A stretch of DNA of 13,358 nt from an uncultured Hyphomonadaceae bacterium (GCA_937873805.1 CALMWO010000009.1:1-13358), one strand, 5' to 3'. Counted from the first letter of the stretch, positions 7,096-13,354 are shown. A program made the numbers and translations. The notes: generated from the sequence alone by a model not told the origin.

Positions 7096-8124
7096 ATGAT
7101 CCTTGAAACAATCGAAGTCGGCGGCTGCCGCTCTTATCTCCTCGGCTGTTCGAAAACCAGCGTGGCGGCCGTCATAGACCCCGAGATCAGCGCGATCGAA
7201 CGCTATCGCGGCATCGCGTCGAAACACGGCCTCGCGATCCGCTACGCCATCGACACCCACACCCATGCCGACCATTTCTCCGCCGCTCGCGAGATCGGCA
7301 AGGCACTCGGCGCGCAGGTGGTGATGAGCCATCTTTCCGCGGCCCCGTTTGTCGACCTGCGCCTCAACGATGGCGATCTGCTCATCGTCGGCGACCTGCG
7401 CGTGCAGGCGATCGCCACGCCCGGCCACACCGCAGATTCCACCTGCCTGCTCGTTCAGGATCATGCCTTCACTGGCGACACGTTGCTGATCGGCGGCACA
7501 GGCCGCACAGACCTGCCCACCGGCAATCCAGACCAGCTCTACGACAGCCTCTTCAACAAGCTGCTGAAGCTCGATCCAGCAACCCAGATCCACCCCGCCC
7601 ACGAATACAAGGGCCGCATCGGCTCCACGATTGGCGAGGAGATCCGCTCGAACCCTCGCCTCCAGAAAACGGAACGCGCCGACTTCGTTGAGATGATGCG
7701 CACCTTGAACATGCAGGCGCCCACGCACCTCACCGAAGCATTGCGCGTCAACATGAGCGGCAAGAAATCGGTCGCCCAGCTTCTTGCCGAAGCCACGGCC
7801 TCAACGCCCTTCATGTCCATGACCGAGCTTTCGTCCCGTCTCGCCGCGCGCCAGAACGATCTCATCGTCCTCGACGTGCGCGAGCGCGAGCAGTTCGACG
7901 CCGGCCATCTGCCCGGCGCGCTGTTCCTCTCACGCGGTCAGCTGGAGCTTCGCGTCAATGAGGCCTTCCCCGACCCCACCATCCGCATCGTCGCCGTCTG
8001 CGAGTTCGGCAAGATTTCGACCCTGGCCGCCGCCACGCTGCGCTCGCTCGGCTTTGCCCACGCCACCGCACTCGACGGCGGCATGAAAGCCTGGCGCGAA
8101 GCCGGTCTCGCGATCGAAAAATAG
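7096..8124 (+). CDS. Persulfide dioxygenase (ETHE1-like MBL fold) fused to rhodanese
   Basis: A 342-residue fusion expected to oxidise glutathione persulfide to sulfite in the cytoplasm, with a sulfurtransferase domain at the C-terminus. The N-terminal metallo-beta-lactamase domain has HTHADH (55-60), PGHTADS (109-115; His111), FTGDTLLIGGTGRTDL (125-140; Asp128) and IHPAHEY (165-171; His169). In ETHE1 proteins one iron is held by two His and an Asp; the GRTDL element is characteristic of this group. The rhodanese domain (about 240-340) shows VLDVREREQFDAGHLPGA and the active Cys302 in CEFGKIST, then LDGGMKAWREAG. This loop differs from the common CRxGxRS. The order MBL-rhodanese is known in persulfide dioxygenase-rhodanese and CstB-like proteins. 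A strong ribosome site, GGGAGGA, is 9 bases upstream. The gene follows the DUF1697 gene by 51 bases. The catalytic identity is firm for the dioxygenase part; the rhodanese activity is likely but unproven. Confidence 0.92.
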   Translation: MILETIEVGGCRSYLLGCSKTSVAAVIDPEISAIERYRGIASKHGLAIRYAIDTHTHADHFSAAREIGKALGAQVVMSHLSAAPFVDLRLNDGDLLIVGDLRVQAIATPGHTADSTCLLVQDHAFTGDTLLIGGTGRTDLPTGNPDQLYDSLFNKLLKLDPATQIHPAHEYKGRIGSTIGEEIRSNPRLQKTERADFVEMMRTLNMQAPTHLTEALRVNMSGKKSVAQLLAEATASTPFMSMTELSSRLAARQNDLIVLDVREREQFDAGHLPGALFLSRGQLELRVNEAFPDPTIRIVAVCEFGKISTLAAATLRSLGFAHATALDGGMKAWREAGLAIEK

Positions 8125-8131
8125 CCTGCGC

Positions 8132-8150
8132 GGCGAGAGCGCTCGCCTTC
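8132..8150 (+). terminator. Possible terminator after the persulfide dioxygenase gene
   Basis: GGCGAG (8132-8137) pairs exactly with CTCGCC (8142-8147) around AGCG, 7 bases after the stop. The trailing TTCCCCT is pyrimidine-rich but lacks a run of T, so it may be a weak intrinsic terminator or an mRNA 3' end stabiliser. Confidence 0.45.
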
Positions 8151-8208
8151 CCCTCACTGATCCTTCATGGTGCAATGGCTGGATCGCGGGATCGACAGGG
8201 GGCTCGCC

Positions 8209-8448
8209 ATGAAACTGAAACTCGCGCTCGGCGCCTTGCTCGCCGCCCCCGCGCTCGGCGGCTGCACGACAGACGAGCTGGCTCTCTTCGGCACGGCTCT
8301 CTCGCTCTACAGCGATCTCGAATATCTCGATGGCGACTGCGCCTTCGGCCTTCACAAATATTACGACCGTGAAGGCCACCACCATTGTTCGGTCAGTGAC
8401 GACAAATACCATCAGGACGGCAACGGTCACCACCACGATCAGAACTAG
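8209..8448 (+). CDS. Small His-rich lipoprotein
   Basis: A 79-residue protein with a lipoprotein signal MKLKLALGALLAAPALGGC, lipobox LGGC (16-19) and Cys19 as the likely lipidated residue. The mature part is about 60 residues and contains eight His: GLHKYY, GHHHC (56-60) and NGHHHDQN at the end, together with Cys44 and Cys60 and many Asp/Glu. The clustered His and Cys suggest metal binding (Cu, Ni, Zn or Co) in the envelope, which is inference. The start at 8209 has AGGGGG (8197-8202) 6 bases upstream; the frame extends to ATG 8167, but the extra 14 residues (MVQWLDRGIDRG...) would spoil the signal. I know no named family. It lies after the persulfide dioxygenase and before a promoter-like box. 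Confidence 0.72.
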   Translation: MKLKLALGALLAAPALGGCTTDELALFGTALSLYSDLEYLDGDCAFGLHKYYDREGHHHCSVSDDKYHQDGNGHHHDQN

Positions 8449-8462
8449 GGGCCGGCCGGCCC
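8449..8462. repeat. Perfect 14-bp GC palindrome
   Basis: GGGCCGGCCGGCCC (8449-8462) is a perfect palindrome directly after the stop of the His-rich lipoprotein gene. It has no loop, so it is a poor hairpin. In a GC-rich genome such blocks can arise by chance. Confidence 0.4.
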
Positions 8463-8508
8463 TTGCGGCAACGCGCACGGCGGCGCTGGCCATACCGGGC
8501 CGCGACCG

Positions 8509-8516
8509 GCTAGACT
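8509..8516 (+). promoter_or_regulatory. GCTAGACT -10 box, possible leaderless transcript
   Basis: GCTAGACT ends 7 bases before ATG 8524, so transcription would begin at or next to the start codon. There is no Shine-Dalgarno sequence before this ATG (CTCTCAC instead). Both facts point to a leaderless mRNA. No convincing -35 is visible. Confidence 0.4.
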
Positions 8517-8523
8517 CTCTCAC

Positions 8524-9282
8524 ATGACCGATACCATCCGCATACAAAAGCGCTTCAACGGCCCGCACGACTCGGGCAATGGCGGCTATTCTGCCGGCCT
8601 CGCCGCGCACCTGCTACCCCACGCCGACGCCATCGAAGCAACGCTGCGCGCGCCCATTCCGCTCGACGTAACGCTGCGCGCGCACGCGACAGCTACCGGC
8701 CTCGACATCATGACGGACGATGCCGCCACCCGCATCCTCATCATGTCGCTGCGCCCCACCTGGCTGGAAACGCCGAATGTGAAGTCGCCAGGTCTTGAAG
8801 CCGCCATCGTCGCTGCGGCTACCTTTCCTAATTTCGAGGACCATGTCCTCCCGCACTGCTTCGTCTGCGGCCCCGCCCGCGCCGAAGGCGACGGCCTCCG
8901 CATCTTCGCCGATTGGCTCAAGGAGCCATCGGGCCTCGACAACCCGAATGCCTTCCCCATCGTCGCTGCGCCCTGGCAGCCAACGCCCGATCTCGCAGAC
9001 GACAGTGGCCGCATCGCACCCGAATTTCTGTGGGCCGCGCTCGACTGTCCCGGCGCCTTCGCCATCGACAAGGAGCCCATCCTCCTTGGCCGTATGACCG
9101 CAAAGATCATCGACCGCCCAACGACCGACGCTGCCATCATCGCTGTCGCGTGGTCAAAGGGTCAGGACCGCCGCAAGCATTTCGCCGGCTCCGCCCTCTT
9201 CACCGAATCCGGCGCCCTCCTCGCCTTCTCCGAACAGACCTGGATCCAGATCGACGCGCACGCGCCGCCGAAAGAGCTATAG
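8524..9282 (+). CDS. Thioesterase-like (double hotdog) protein
   Basis: A 252-residue soluble protein. The N-terminus RIQKRFNGPHDSGNGGYSAGLAA (6-28) resembles the start of hotdog acyl-CoA thioesterases, where the substrate helix carries G-G-Y/x-x-x-G. The N-terminal half (1-105) and the C-terminal half (165-245) each have a strand-helix-strand layout, consistent with a double hotdog of the acyl-CoA thioesterase type. The centre has HCFVCGPARAEGDGLRIF (111-128) and EFLWAALDCPG (167-177), blocks that I recall as conserved in uncharacterised bacterial proteins. The HCFVCG pair of cysteines could bind metal, although the second pair needed for a zinc ribbon is missing. It probably hydrolyses or handles an acyl-CoA; no catalytic residue can be named with certainty. 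The start has no ribosome site (see the -10 box). Confidence 0.7.
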   Translation: MTDTIRIQKRFNGPHDSGNGGYSAGLAAHLLPHADAIEATLRAPIPLDVTLRAHATATGLDIMTDDAATRILIMSLRPTWLETPNVKSPGLEAAIVAAATFPNFEDHVLPHCFVCGPARAEGDGLRIFADWLKEPSGLDNPNAFPIVAAPWQPTPDLADDSGRIAPEFLWAALDCPGAFAIDKEPILLGRMTAKIIDRPTTDAAIIAVAWSKGQDRRKHFAGSALFTESGALLAFSEQTWIQIDAHAPPKEL

Positions 9283-9341
9283 CCGCCGTCACGCTCTAAC
9301 CGCCCTCTAGACGCCAACCCGCCAACCGGTCCAAATCGCGC

Positions 9342-10406
9342 ATGGTCACTGCGCTCTCCATCGGTCTCGGCCTGTTAGCCCTCGCCACGCTGGCTTTCTG
9401 GATTCTCGCGATCCGCCTGTCCTATCGCATCGAACGTCTGCGCAGGCCGGATCTGCCCAAGCCACGTCTCGTCTACACCAACATATTCGCAACTGCCTTC
9501 TGGACCCCGCCCGCCGCCGACCCGCAGGAAAAGAAGCTTCAGGCAGAGCTTCGAACCCGCCTGATAGCGGCGCTTGCCTGCCTACTCGTGATGGCGGCGT
9601 TCAGCTTCGCCCTGCCACTGCTGCCATCAGACCGGATCGCCGCCGCTCAGCCATCCGGCCCGCCGCCCGTCCACGCCGTCGGCACAACGCTCAGCTACAT
9701 CCGCTCCAACCAGAACGGCGCAAAGCCCGAGCACATCCTCGTCCACATCCCCGCGCCGAACGCGATCCACGTCGCAAAAATGGTCGCGCCCTGCACGGAC
9801 GCCGCCTATGTCACCGCCATCGTCGATCCATCGACGAACGAAACCACCGCGCTCGTCGGCGGACGCCTGCAACGAGACGCCACGCAACTCCCGCAGGCCT
9901 TCCTCACGCTTGATCCAGCGCGCAAGCTGATCGTCCGCCTCGGCGACCCCGCATCCGAACCCGCCGAAACACCCGACGCCCCGCCCGCCCCATGGCGGAT
10001 GTATGATTTCGATCTCGCCGAGTTCGCCCTGCTCGGCCCACGCGAACCCAAAAGCTTCACCTTCGGCCTGGCCATGGCCTGGCCCGATGGCCCGCCGCCG
10101 ATCATCCGCATTCTCGGCGCCGCCAACGCGAAATTCCTCTACACGTCAGACAGCGGCGCCCGTCACCACTTCCAGGTTTCCGGCCCCGCCTTCACCGATC
10201 CCAACATTGGCGATCGCGGCGGCGAACTCATCACCGACTCAAAATTCGGCCACGTCATCGAAGCCCGCTTCGGCCGCCCCAATCATTCCGGCTATGACAA
10301 CTTCCTGCTGAAGCTCACCGCCGCAGCCGAAGGCGCGGATGGCGAGAAAATCTGGAACGACGCCATCGCCGCCCACTGGGCCAACTGCCCAGCCGAAGAA
10401 AACTGA
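9342..10406 (+). CDS. Unknown membrane protein with two helices and a large extracytoplasmic domain
   Basis: A 354-residue protein. There is a transmembrane helix at about 4-26 (ALSIGLGLLALATLAFWILA), then a charged segment RLRRPDLPK (32-40) and KKLQAELRTR (64-73), and a second helix at about 74-95. Positive charge around the segment between helices suggests that it faces the cytoplasm, with the N-terminus and the roughly 255-residue C-terminal domain outside. That domain contains PPPVHAVGTTLSYI, ETTALVGGRLQRDATQLPQAF, APWRMYDFDLAEFALLGP and RGGELITDSKFGHVIEARFG, patterns of a beta-rich fold that I do not recognise. Only weak ribosome-binding signals precede ATG 9342. It is convergent with the nitronate monooxygenase-like gene. 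It is clearly coding by composition and length, but the function is unknown. Confidence 0.8.
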   Translation: MVTALSIGLGLLALATLAFWILAIRLSYRIERLRRPDLPKPRLVYTNIFATAFWTPPAADPQEKKLQAELRTRLIAALACLLVMAAFSFALPLLPSDRIAAAQPSGPPPVHAVGTTLSYIRSNQNGAKPEHILVHIPAPNAIHVAKMVAPCTDAAYVTAIVDPSTNETTALVGGRLQRDATQLPQAFLTLDPARKLIVRLGDPASEPAETPDAPPAPWRMYDFDLAEFALLGPREPKSFTFGLAMAWPDGPPPIIRILGAANAKFLYTSDSGARHHFQVSGPAFTDPNIGDRGGELITDSKFGHVIEARFGRPNHSGYDNFLLKLTAAAEGADGEKIWNDAIAAHWANCPAEEN

Positions 10407-10453
10407 CGCCCCCTGCGCATATCGCTTTCCGCAAGGCCGCGAACCCGTAGCCA

Positions 10454-11515
10454 TCACCGCAGCAGTGTCAGCGCTTCCTTGCAGATGCGCTGGAATATCT
10501 CCGCCGCAGGCGCCGCCTCTGCGCGTGACCCCGCCTGCCCGCTCCACAGCGGCATGAAGTCGGCAGACCCACGATCGCCCGCCGCCTTGGCCAGCGGCGC
10601 ACTCACCGCGCGCTGCATGGGAAACGGCGCTGCATCGCCCTCGTTCGCCGAAAGCTCCCGCACCAGCCGGTTGCGTAGTGAGCGTGCAGGCCGGCCTGTG
10701 AATACGCGCGTCAGCTTCGTCGTATTGTCGGGCGTCTCGGCCAGCGCCTGCTTGTGCAGCGCATGCGCGCTGCTTTCCGGCGCGCGCAGGAAGGCAGAGC
10801 CGATCTGCGCGCCCGAAGCGCCCAGCATCATCGCCGCCGCCACGCCCCGCCCGTCAAAAATCCCGCCCGCCGCAATGACGGGAACGCTCACCGCGTCCAC
10901 CACCAGCGGCACAAGCGCCATCGTCCCCATGTCATTCTCATGCGGCGCGCCGATGAACGCCCCACGATGTCCACCCGCCTCGGCGCCTTGGGCAATGATC
11001 GCGTCCATGCCGCCCGCCTCCAGCGCCCTCGCCTCGGCAACATGCGTGGCGTTGCCGATCAGCTTCACACCCGCCCGCTTCAGCGCATCGACCGCATGCG
11101 CCGACGGCAGCCCAAAATGAAAACTCACGACCTTCGGCCCACATGCCAGCAGCACGTCCAGAATCTCGTCGCCGAAAGTCGGCGTGCCCGCCTTCGGCGC
11201 TGCAACCTCACCCAGCCCGAACTCGGCATAATAGGGCGCCAGCGCAGCCCGCATCGGGCCCGAATCATGGCGCGCCAGATCCGGCTCCTGATGCACGAAG
11301 AAATTGAAGTTCACGGCCCGGTTCGCTCCCGCCGCCACTTCCGCAGCCGCCCCGCGTAGCTGCTCCCCGGTCATCATCGCGCATCCCAGCGCCCCCAACC
11401 CTCCAGCATTGGAAACGGCAATCGCCATGGCCGGCGTGGATGCCCCCGCCATCGGCGCCTGAAGCACAGGATGCTCGATGTCGAACAGTTTCTGCAGACG
11501 ATCAGTCGGCCACAT
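10454..11515 (-). CDS. Nitronate monooxygenase-like flavin oxidoreductase
   Basis: A 353-residue FMN-binding TIM-barrel protein of the nitronate monooxygenase (2-nitropropane dioxygenase) family, which oxidises alkyl nitronates with O2, or serves as a related NAD(P)H-dependent flavin oxidoreductase. Motifs are VLQAPMAGAS (18-26), AVSNAGGLGALG (33-44), the catalytic-type AQGAEAGGHRG (175-185; His183), VPVIAAGGIFDGRGVAAAMMLGASGAQIGSAFL (starts at 211; phosphate-binding GGI and GA-x-x-GS), FTGRPARSLRN (272-282) and MPLWSGQAGS (321-330), which the family has near its end. The gene starts at ATG 11515 with GGAAGGAA upstream; the frame stays open to 12262, but that part lies over two genes on the other strand. 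It is divergent from the PH-like pair. Substrate specificity is uncertain. Confidence 0.93.
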   Translation of the reverse strand: MWPTDRLQKLFDIEHPVLQAPMAGASTPAMAIAVSNAGGLGALGCAMMTGEQLRGAAAEVAAGANRAVNFNFFVHQEPDLARHDSGPMRAALAPYYAEFGLGEVAAPKAGTPTFGDEILDVLLACGPKVVSFHFGLPSAHAVDALKRAGVKLIGNATHVAEARALEAGGMDAIIAQGAEAGGHRGAFIGAPHENDMGTMALVPLVVDAVSVPVIAAGGIFDGRGVAAAMMLGASGAQIGSAFLRAPESSAHALHKQALAETPDNTTKLTRVFTGRPARSLRNRLVRELSANEGDAAPFPMQRAVSAPLAKAAGDRGSADFMPLWSGQAGSRAEAAPAAEIFQRICKEALTLLR

Positions 11516-11605
11516 GGCTGGTTCCTTCCGAATTCCTGCGTTCGCAAAGCGACCGTGGCGCCACTCGCGTGTCTGCGAAAGCTCCGATTGAAATACCTTC
11601 GCCGG

Positions 11606-11617
11606 CAAACTAGTTTG
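11606..11617. promoter_or_regulatory. Perfect 12-bp palindrome CAAACTAGTTTG, candidate operator
   Basis: CAAACTAGTTTG is perfectly symmetric, with an AT-rich core in a GC-rich gap between the divergent nitronate monooxygenase-like gene and the first PH-like gene. It is 6 bases before GTG 11624. A dimeric regulator could bind there and act on either gene. No regulator gene is in the window. Confidence 0.4.
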
Positions 11618-11623
11618 GCGTCC

Positions 11624-12235
11624 GTGACCGTAACGCCCGAAACCCCTCCGCCGCCCGGCGCCGTGCCGATGGAAAAGCTGCTTGTCGGCCTGCGTGGCCA
11701 ACTGCAGAAGGACGAGCACGTGCTGTGGCAAGGCCGCGGCAGCGGCCGCGCCTTCACTGTTTTCAATCGTGCGCTGCTCCTTCGCTTCGTCCTGCTCGCG
11801 ATCGCGGTCGGCGTGGTCATCGTGTGGATGCTGACCGGCCCGAACCAGGCGAATAGCTGGGTCGCATGGGCGCTGGTCGCCATTCTGGCGGCGCGCGTCG
11901 CCCTGTTCGTATGGCAAAGTTCCAACACGCCCTCGCGGCAGGTCGCGATGCTCACGACAAAACGCGTCGTCTCGGTCGACGAGCTGCGCCCAGAAACCAG
12001 CTGGGCCGTCCATCACGGCGGAGAAGGCCGCGCCGAGGGCGAGCATCTCGACCCGCACCCCATCATCGTGACCGGCACGAAGGCGCGCGGCCATATTCGG
12101 CTCAACAACTCGACGCGCAAGATACGCGCCTACCCGCCCTTCATCCTGTTCAGCGCTGAACAGCCCCTCGAACTTGCGGAAAAGATCAAGCGCACATTGA
12201 AGATCGACCAGCCGATCGAAGACCGCACGAAGTGA
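11624..12235 (+). CDS. PH-like domain membrane protein 1
   Basis: A 203-residue protein if it starts at GTG 11624; ATG 11669 (15 residues later, before MEKLLVGL) is an alternative, and neither has a good ribosome site. It has LQKDEHVLWQGRGSGRAFTV (27-46), two transmembrane helices at about 50-71 and 79-98, then RQVAMLTTKRVVSVDEL (105-121) and a beta-rich tail to a final helix EQPLELAEKIKRTL. An acidic/aromatic E-x-x-L-W-x-G-R opening, two helices and a following strand A-x-L-T-x-K-R-V-V is the layout of bacterial PH-domain (bPH_2-like) membrane proteins. The function of these proteins is mostly unknown. Its TGA overlaps the GTG of the next gene. Confidence 0.78.
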   Translation: MTVTPETPPPPGAVPMEKLLVGLRGQLQKDEHVLWQGRGSGRAFTVFNRALLLRFVLLAIAVGVVIVWMLTGPNQANSWVAWALVAILAARVALFVWQSSNTPSRQVAMLTTKRVVSVDELRPETSWAVHHGGEGRAEGEHLDPHPIIVTGTKARGHIRLNNSTRKIRAYPPFILFSAEQPLELAEKIKRTLKIDQPIEDRTK

Positions 12236-12810
12236 GCAGCCCGCAGGATATCTGGGCGCCACATCTGGCTGCGGGCGAACGCATCGTCTGGAGCGCCTCT
12301 GTGTCCGCGAAACTGGTCGCGGCCGATAGGCTCCGCCAACGCGGCATCGCCATCGCGATCTTTATCCCCTCCGCCATCGTCGCCGCCTTGCTCGCCGTCG
12401 TCTTCATGGGCGCGATCGCCCCCACGCCGATGATCAATCCGAACGCGATGCTCGCGCCGGTCTATTTCGCCTTCGCCGCCGCCATCGCCGTCCTCGCGAT
12501 CTCGCAGCTGTTCAAGCTCGCCCGCCCCCGCCAGCCCGACGCCGCGCATTATGCCGCCACGACCGCGCGCCTGATCGCCCTCAACGCCGACGGCGCCATC
12601 GCCAGCGAAATTCCCGCCGCCGAGATCGGAGATGTCATGGCCGGCGGCAGCCGTCCCGACCTCGTCGTCCTGCGCCGCGACGAAGACAGCCAGGCCGCCG
12701 CCTTCCCCATCCGCTTCATCGAGCGCCCGCTGGAAGCCAAGGCAATCATCGAGGAAACCTTCCCCTCGCCCCCGCCGCCCGACGCCGCACTTGTATCAAC
12801 GCCGCCGTAG
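12232..12810 (+). CDS. PH-like domain membrane protein 2
   Basis: A 192-residue protein starting at GTG 12232, whose GTGA overlaps the stop of the previous gene, so translational coupling is very likely. It shares the layout of its neighbour: ERIVWSASV (16-24), helices at about 38-60 and 74-93, HYAATTARLIALNADGAIASEIPAAEIGDV (106-135) as a strand-rich PH-like part, and a final helix RPLEAKAIIEETF. The C-terminus is proline-rich (SPPPPDAA). The two look like diverged paralogues that may form a hetero-oligomer in the inner membrane; this is inference. The TPP aptamer begins 12 bases after its stop. Confidence 0.78.
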   Translation: MSSPQDIWAPHLAAGERIVWSASVSAKLVAADRLRQRGIAIAIFIPSAIVAALLAVVFMGAIAPTPMINPNAMLAPVYFAFAAAIAVLAISQLFKLARPRQPDAAHYAATTARLIALNADGAIASEIPAAEIGDVMAGGSRPDLVVLRRDEDSQAAAFPIRFIERPLEAKAIIEETFPSPPPPDAALVSTPP

Positions 12811-12822
12811 CGTATGTTGCCG

Positions 12823-12919
12823 CCATCCGAGGGGCGCGGGCGTAAACCCGCTGAGATCAGCTCTGATACGAGCGAGCACCCTTAGAACCTGATCCGGGTC
12901 ATGCCGGCGCAAGGGACGG
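12823..12919 (+). ncRNA. TPP riboswitch (THI element)
   Basis: The conserved core is clear. CTGAGA (12851-12856) follows stem P3, GCGGG (12836-12840) with CCCGC (12847-12851). P2 is GGGG (12831-12834) with CCCT (12879-12882). ACCCTTAGAACCTGATCCGG and the CCGG/CCGG P5 stem (12894-12897 and 12904-12907) with GTCATG between them are the pyrophosphate-binding half. P1 is CCATCC (12823-12828) with GGACGG (12914-12919), five of six pairs. The consensus GGTAATGCC is GGTCATGCC here. Thiamine pyrophosphate binding would stabilise P1. The ribosome sites AGGGA (12912-12916) and GGGA (12918-12921) of the next gene overlap this stem, and the ATG is 6 bases after the aptamer. So control is probably translational, with no separate expression platform. 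Confidence 0.96.
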
Positions 12920-12921
12920 GA
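12912..12921 (+). promoter_or_regulatory. Ribosome binding site inside TPP aptamer P1
   Basis: AGGGA (12912-12916) lies 9 bases, and GGGA (12918-12921) 4 bases, before ATG 12926. Both fall on the 3' strand of the aptamer's closing stem, so folding of the ligand-bound aptamer would hide them. Confidence 0.6.
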
Positions 12922-12925
12922 AACG

Positions 12926-13354
12926 ATGTCAGATCTTCTAGAAGTCCAGAATCCGCTCACGCTCCGTCTGGCGCTGTTCATCGGCGTCTATCTGGTCGCC
13001 GCGTCCAGCGCCCTCGTGCGCCCATCGCTGGCTGGCGCGCTCCTGAAAAGCATCAAGGCATCGCCGGGCATCATGCACGCGACCGCCGCACTCACCACTT
13101 TCGTGGGCCTGGGCCTGCTCGTCGCGCACATCGACTTCTCATCCGCCGCCGCCATCCTCGTCACAGCGACCGCCATCTGGTGGACGCTGGAAGGCGTAGC
13201 CCTTCTCGCCCTTGGCCACGTCCTGCCGATCGACACGCCTTTCGCGATCAGCAACTACGCACGCTCGAACATTCCCGCCGCCCTCATCGGCGCGCATCTC
13301 ATCGTCGCAGGCCTTTTCGGCCACGCCGCCAGCGTTACGGAGCTCACGCCATGA
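12926..13354 (+). CDS. Small four-helix membrane protein under TPP control
   Basis: A 142-residue hydrophobic protein with four probable transmembrane helices at about 11-30, 49-67, 72-96 and 116-133. It has no signal peptide. Notable residues are the Arg-Pro RPSLAGALLKSIKASPG loop (32-48), AHIDFSSAA (67-75), IWWTLEG (84-90) and GHVLPIDTPFAISNYARSN (97-115). I do not recognise the family. Because it is placed directly after the TPP riboswitch, it is probably linked to thiamine or its precursors: uptake, or a small partner of a transporter, are the usual roles of TPP-controlled membrane proteins, but that is inference from context. Its TGA (13352-13354) overlaps the ATG (13351) of a further gene, so it is first in an operon. 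It is unlike known thiamine transporters by size. Confidence 0.82.
   Translation: MSDLLEVQNPLTLRLALFIGVYLVAASSALVRPSLAGALLKSIKASPGIMHATAALTTFVGLGLLVAHIDFSSAAAILVTATAIWWTLEGVALLALGHVLPIDTPFAISNYARSNIPAALIGAHLIVAGLFGHAASVTELTP

Noticed and set aside
6409..7728. A 439-residue open frame on the minus strand opposite the acetyltransferase, DUF1697 and persulfide dioxygenase genes.
   Set aside because: It crosses three genes with strong family motifs on the plus strand; long antisense frames are common in high-GC DNA.
8586..9140. Minus-strand open frame of 184 residues opposite the hotdog-like gene.
   Set aside because: It has low-complexity Ser/Arg/Ala composition and no motif; the plus strand carries conserved blocks.
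10430..10460. A hairpin between the convergent unknown membrane protein and nitronate monooxygenase genes.
   Set aside because: Only short 4-bp pairings are visible, with no T tract, so no terminator is called.
11516..12262. Long open frame on the minus strand continuing the nitronate monooxygenase frame upstream to 12262, giving a 602-residue reading.
   Set aside because: The family's N-terminus (MWPTDRLQKLF) with a good ribosome site begins at 11515; the upstream part overlaps two well-supported plus-strand genes and looks like an antisense shadow of GC-rich coding sequence.
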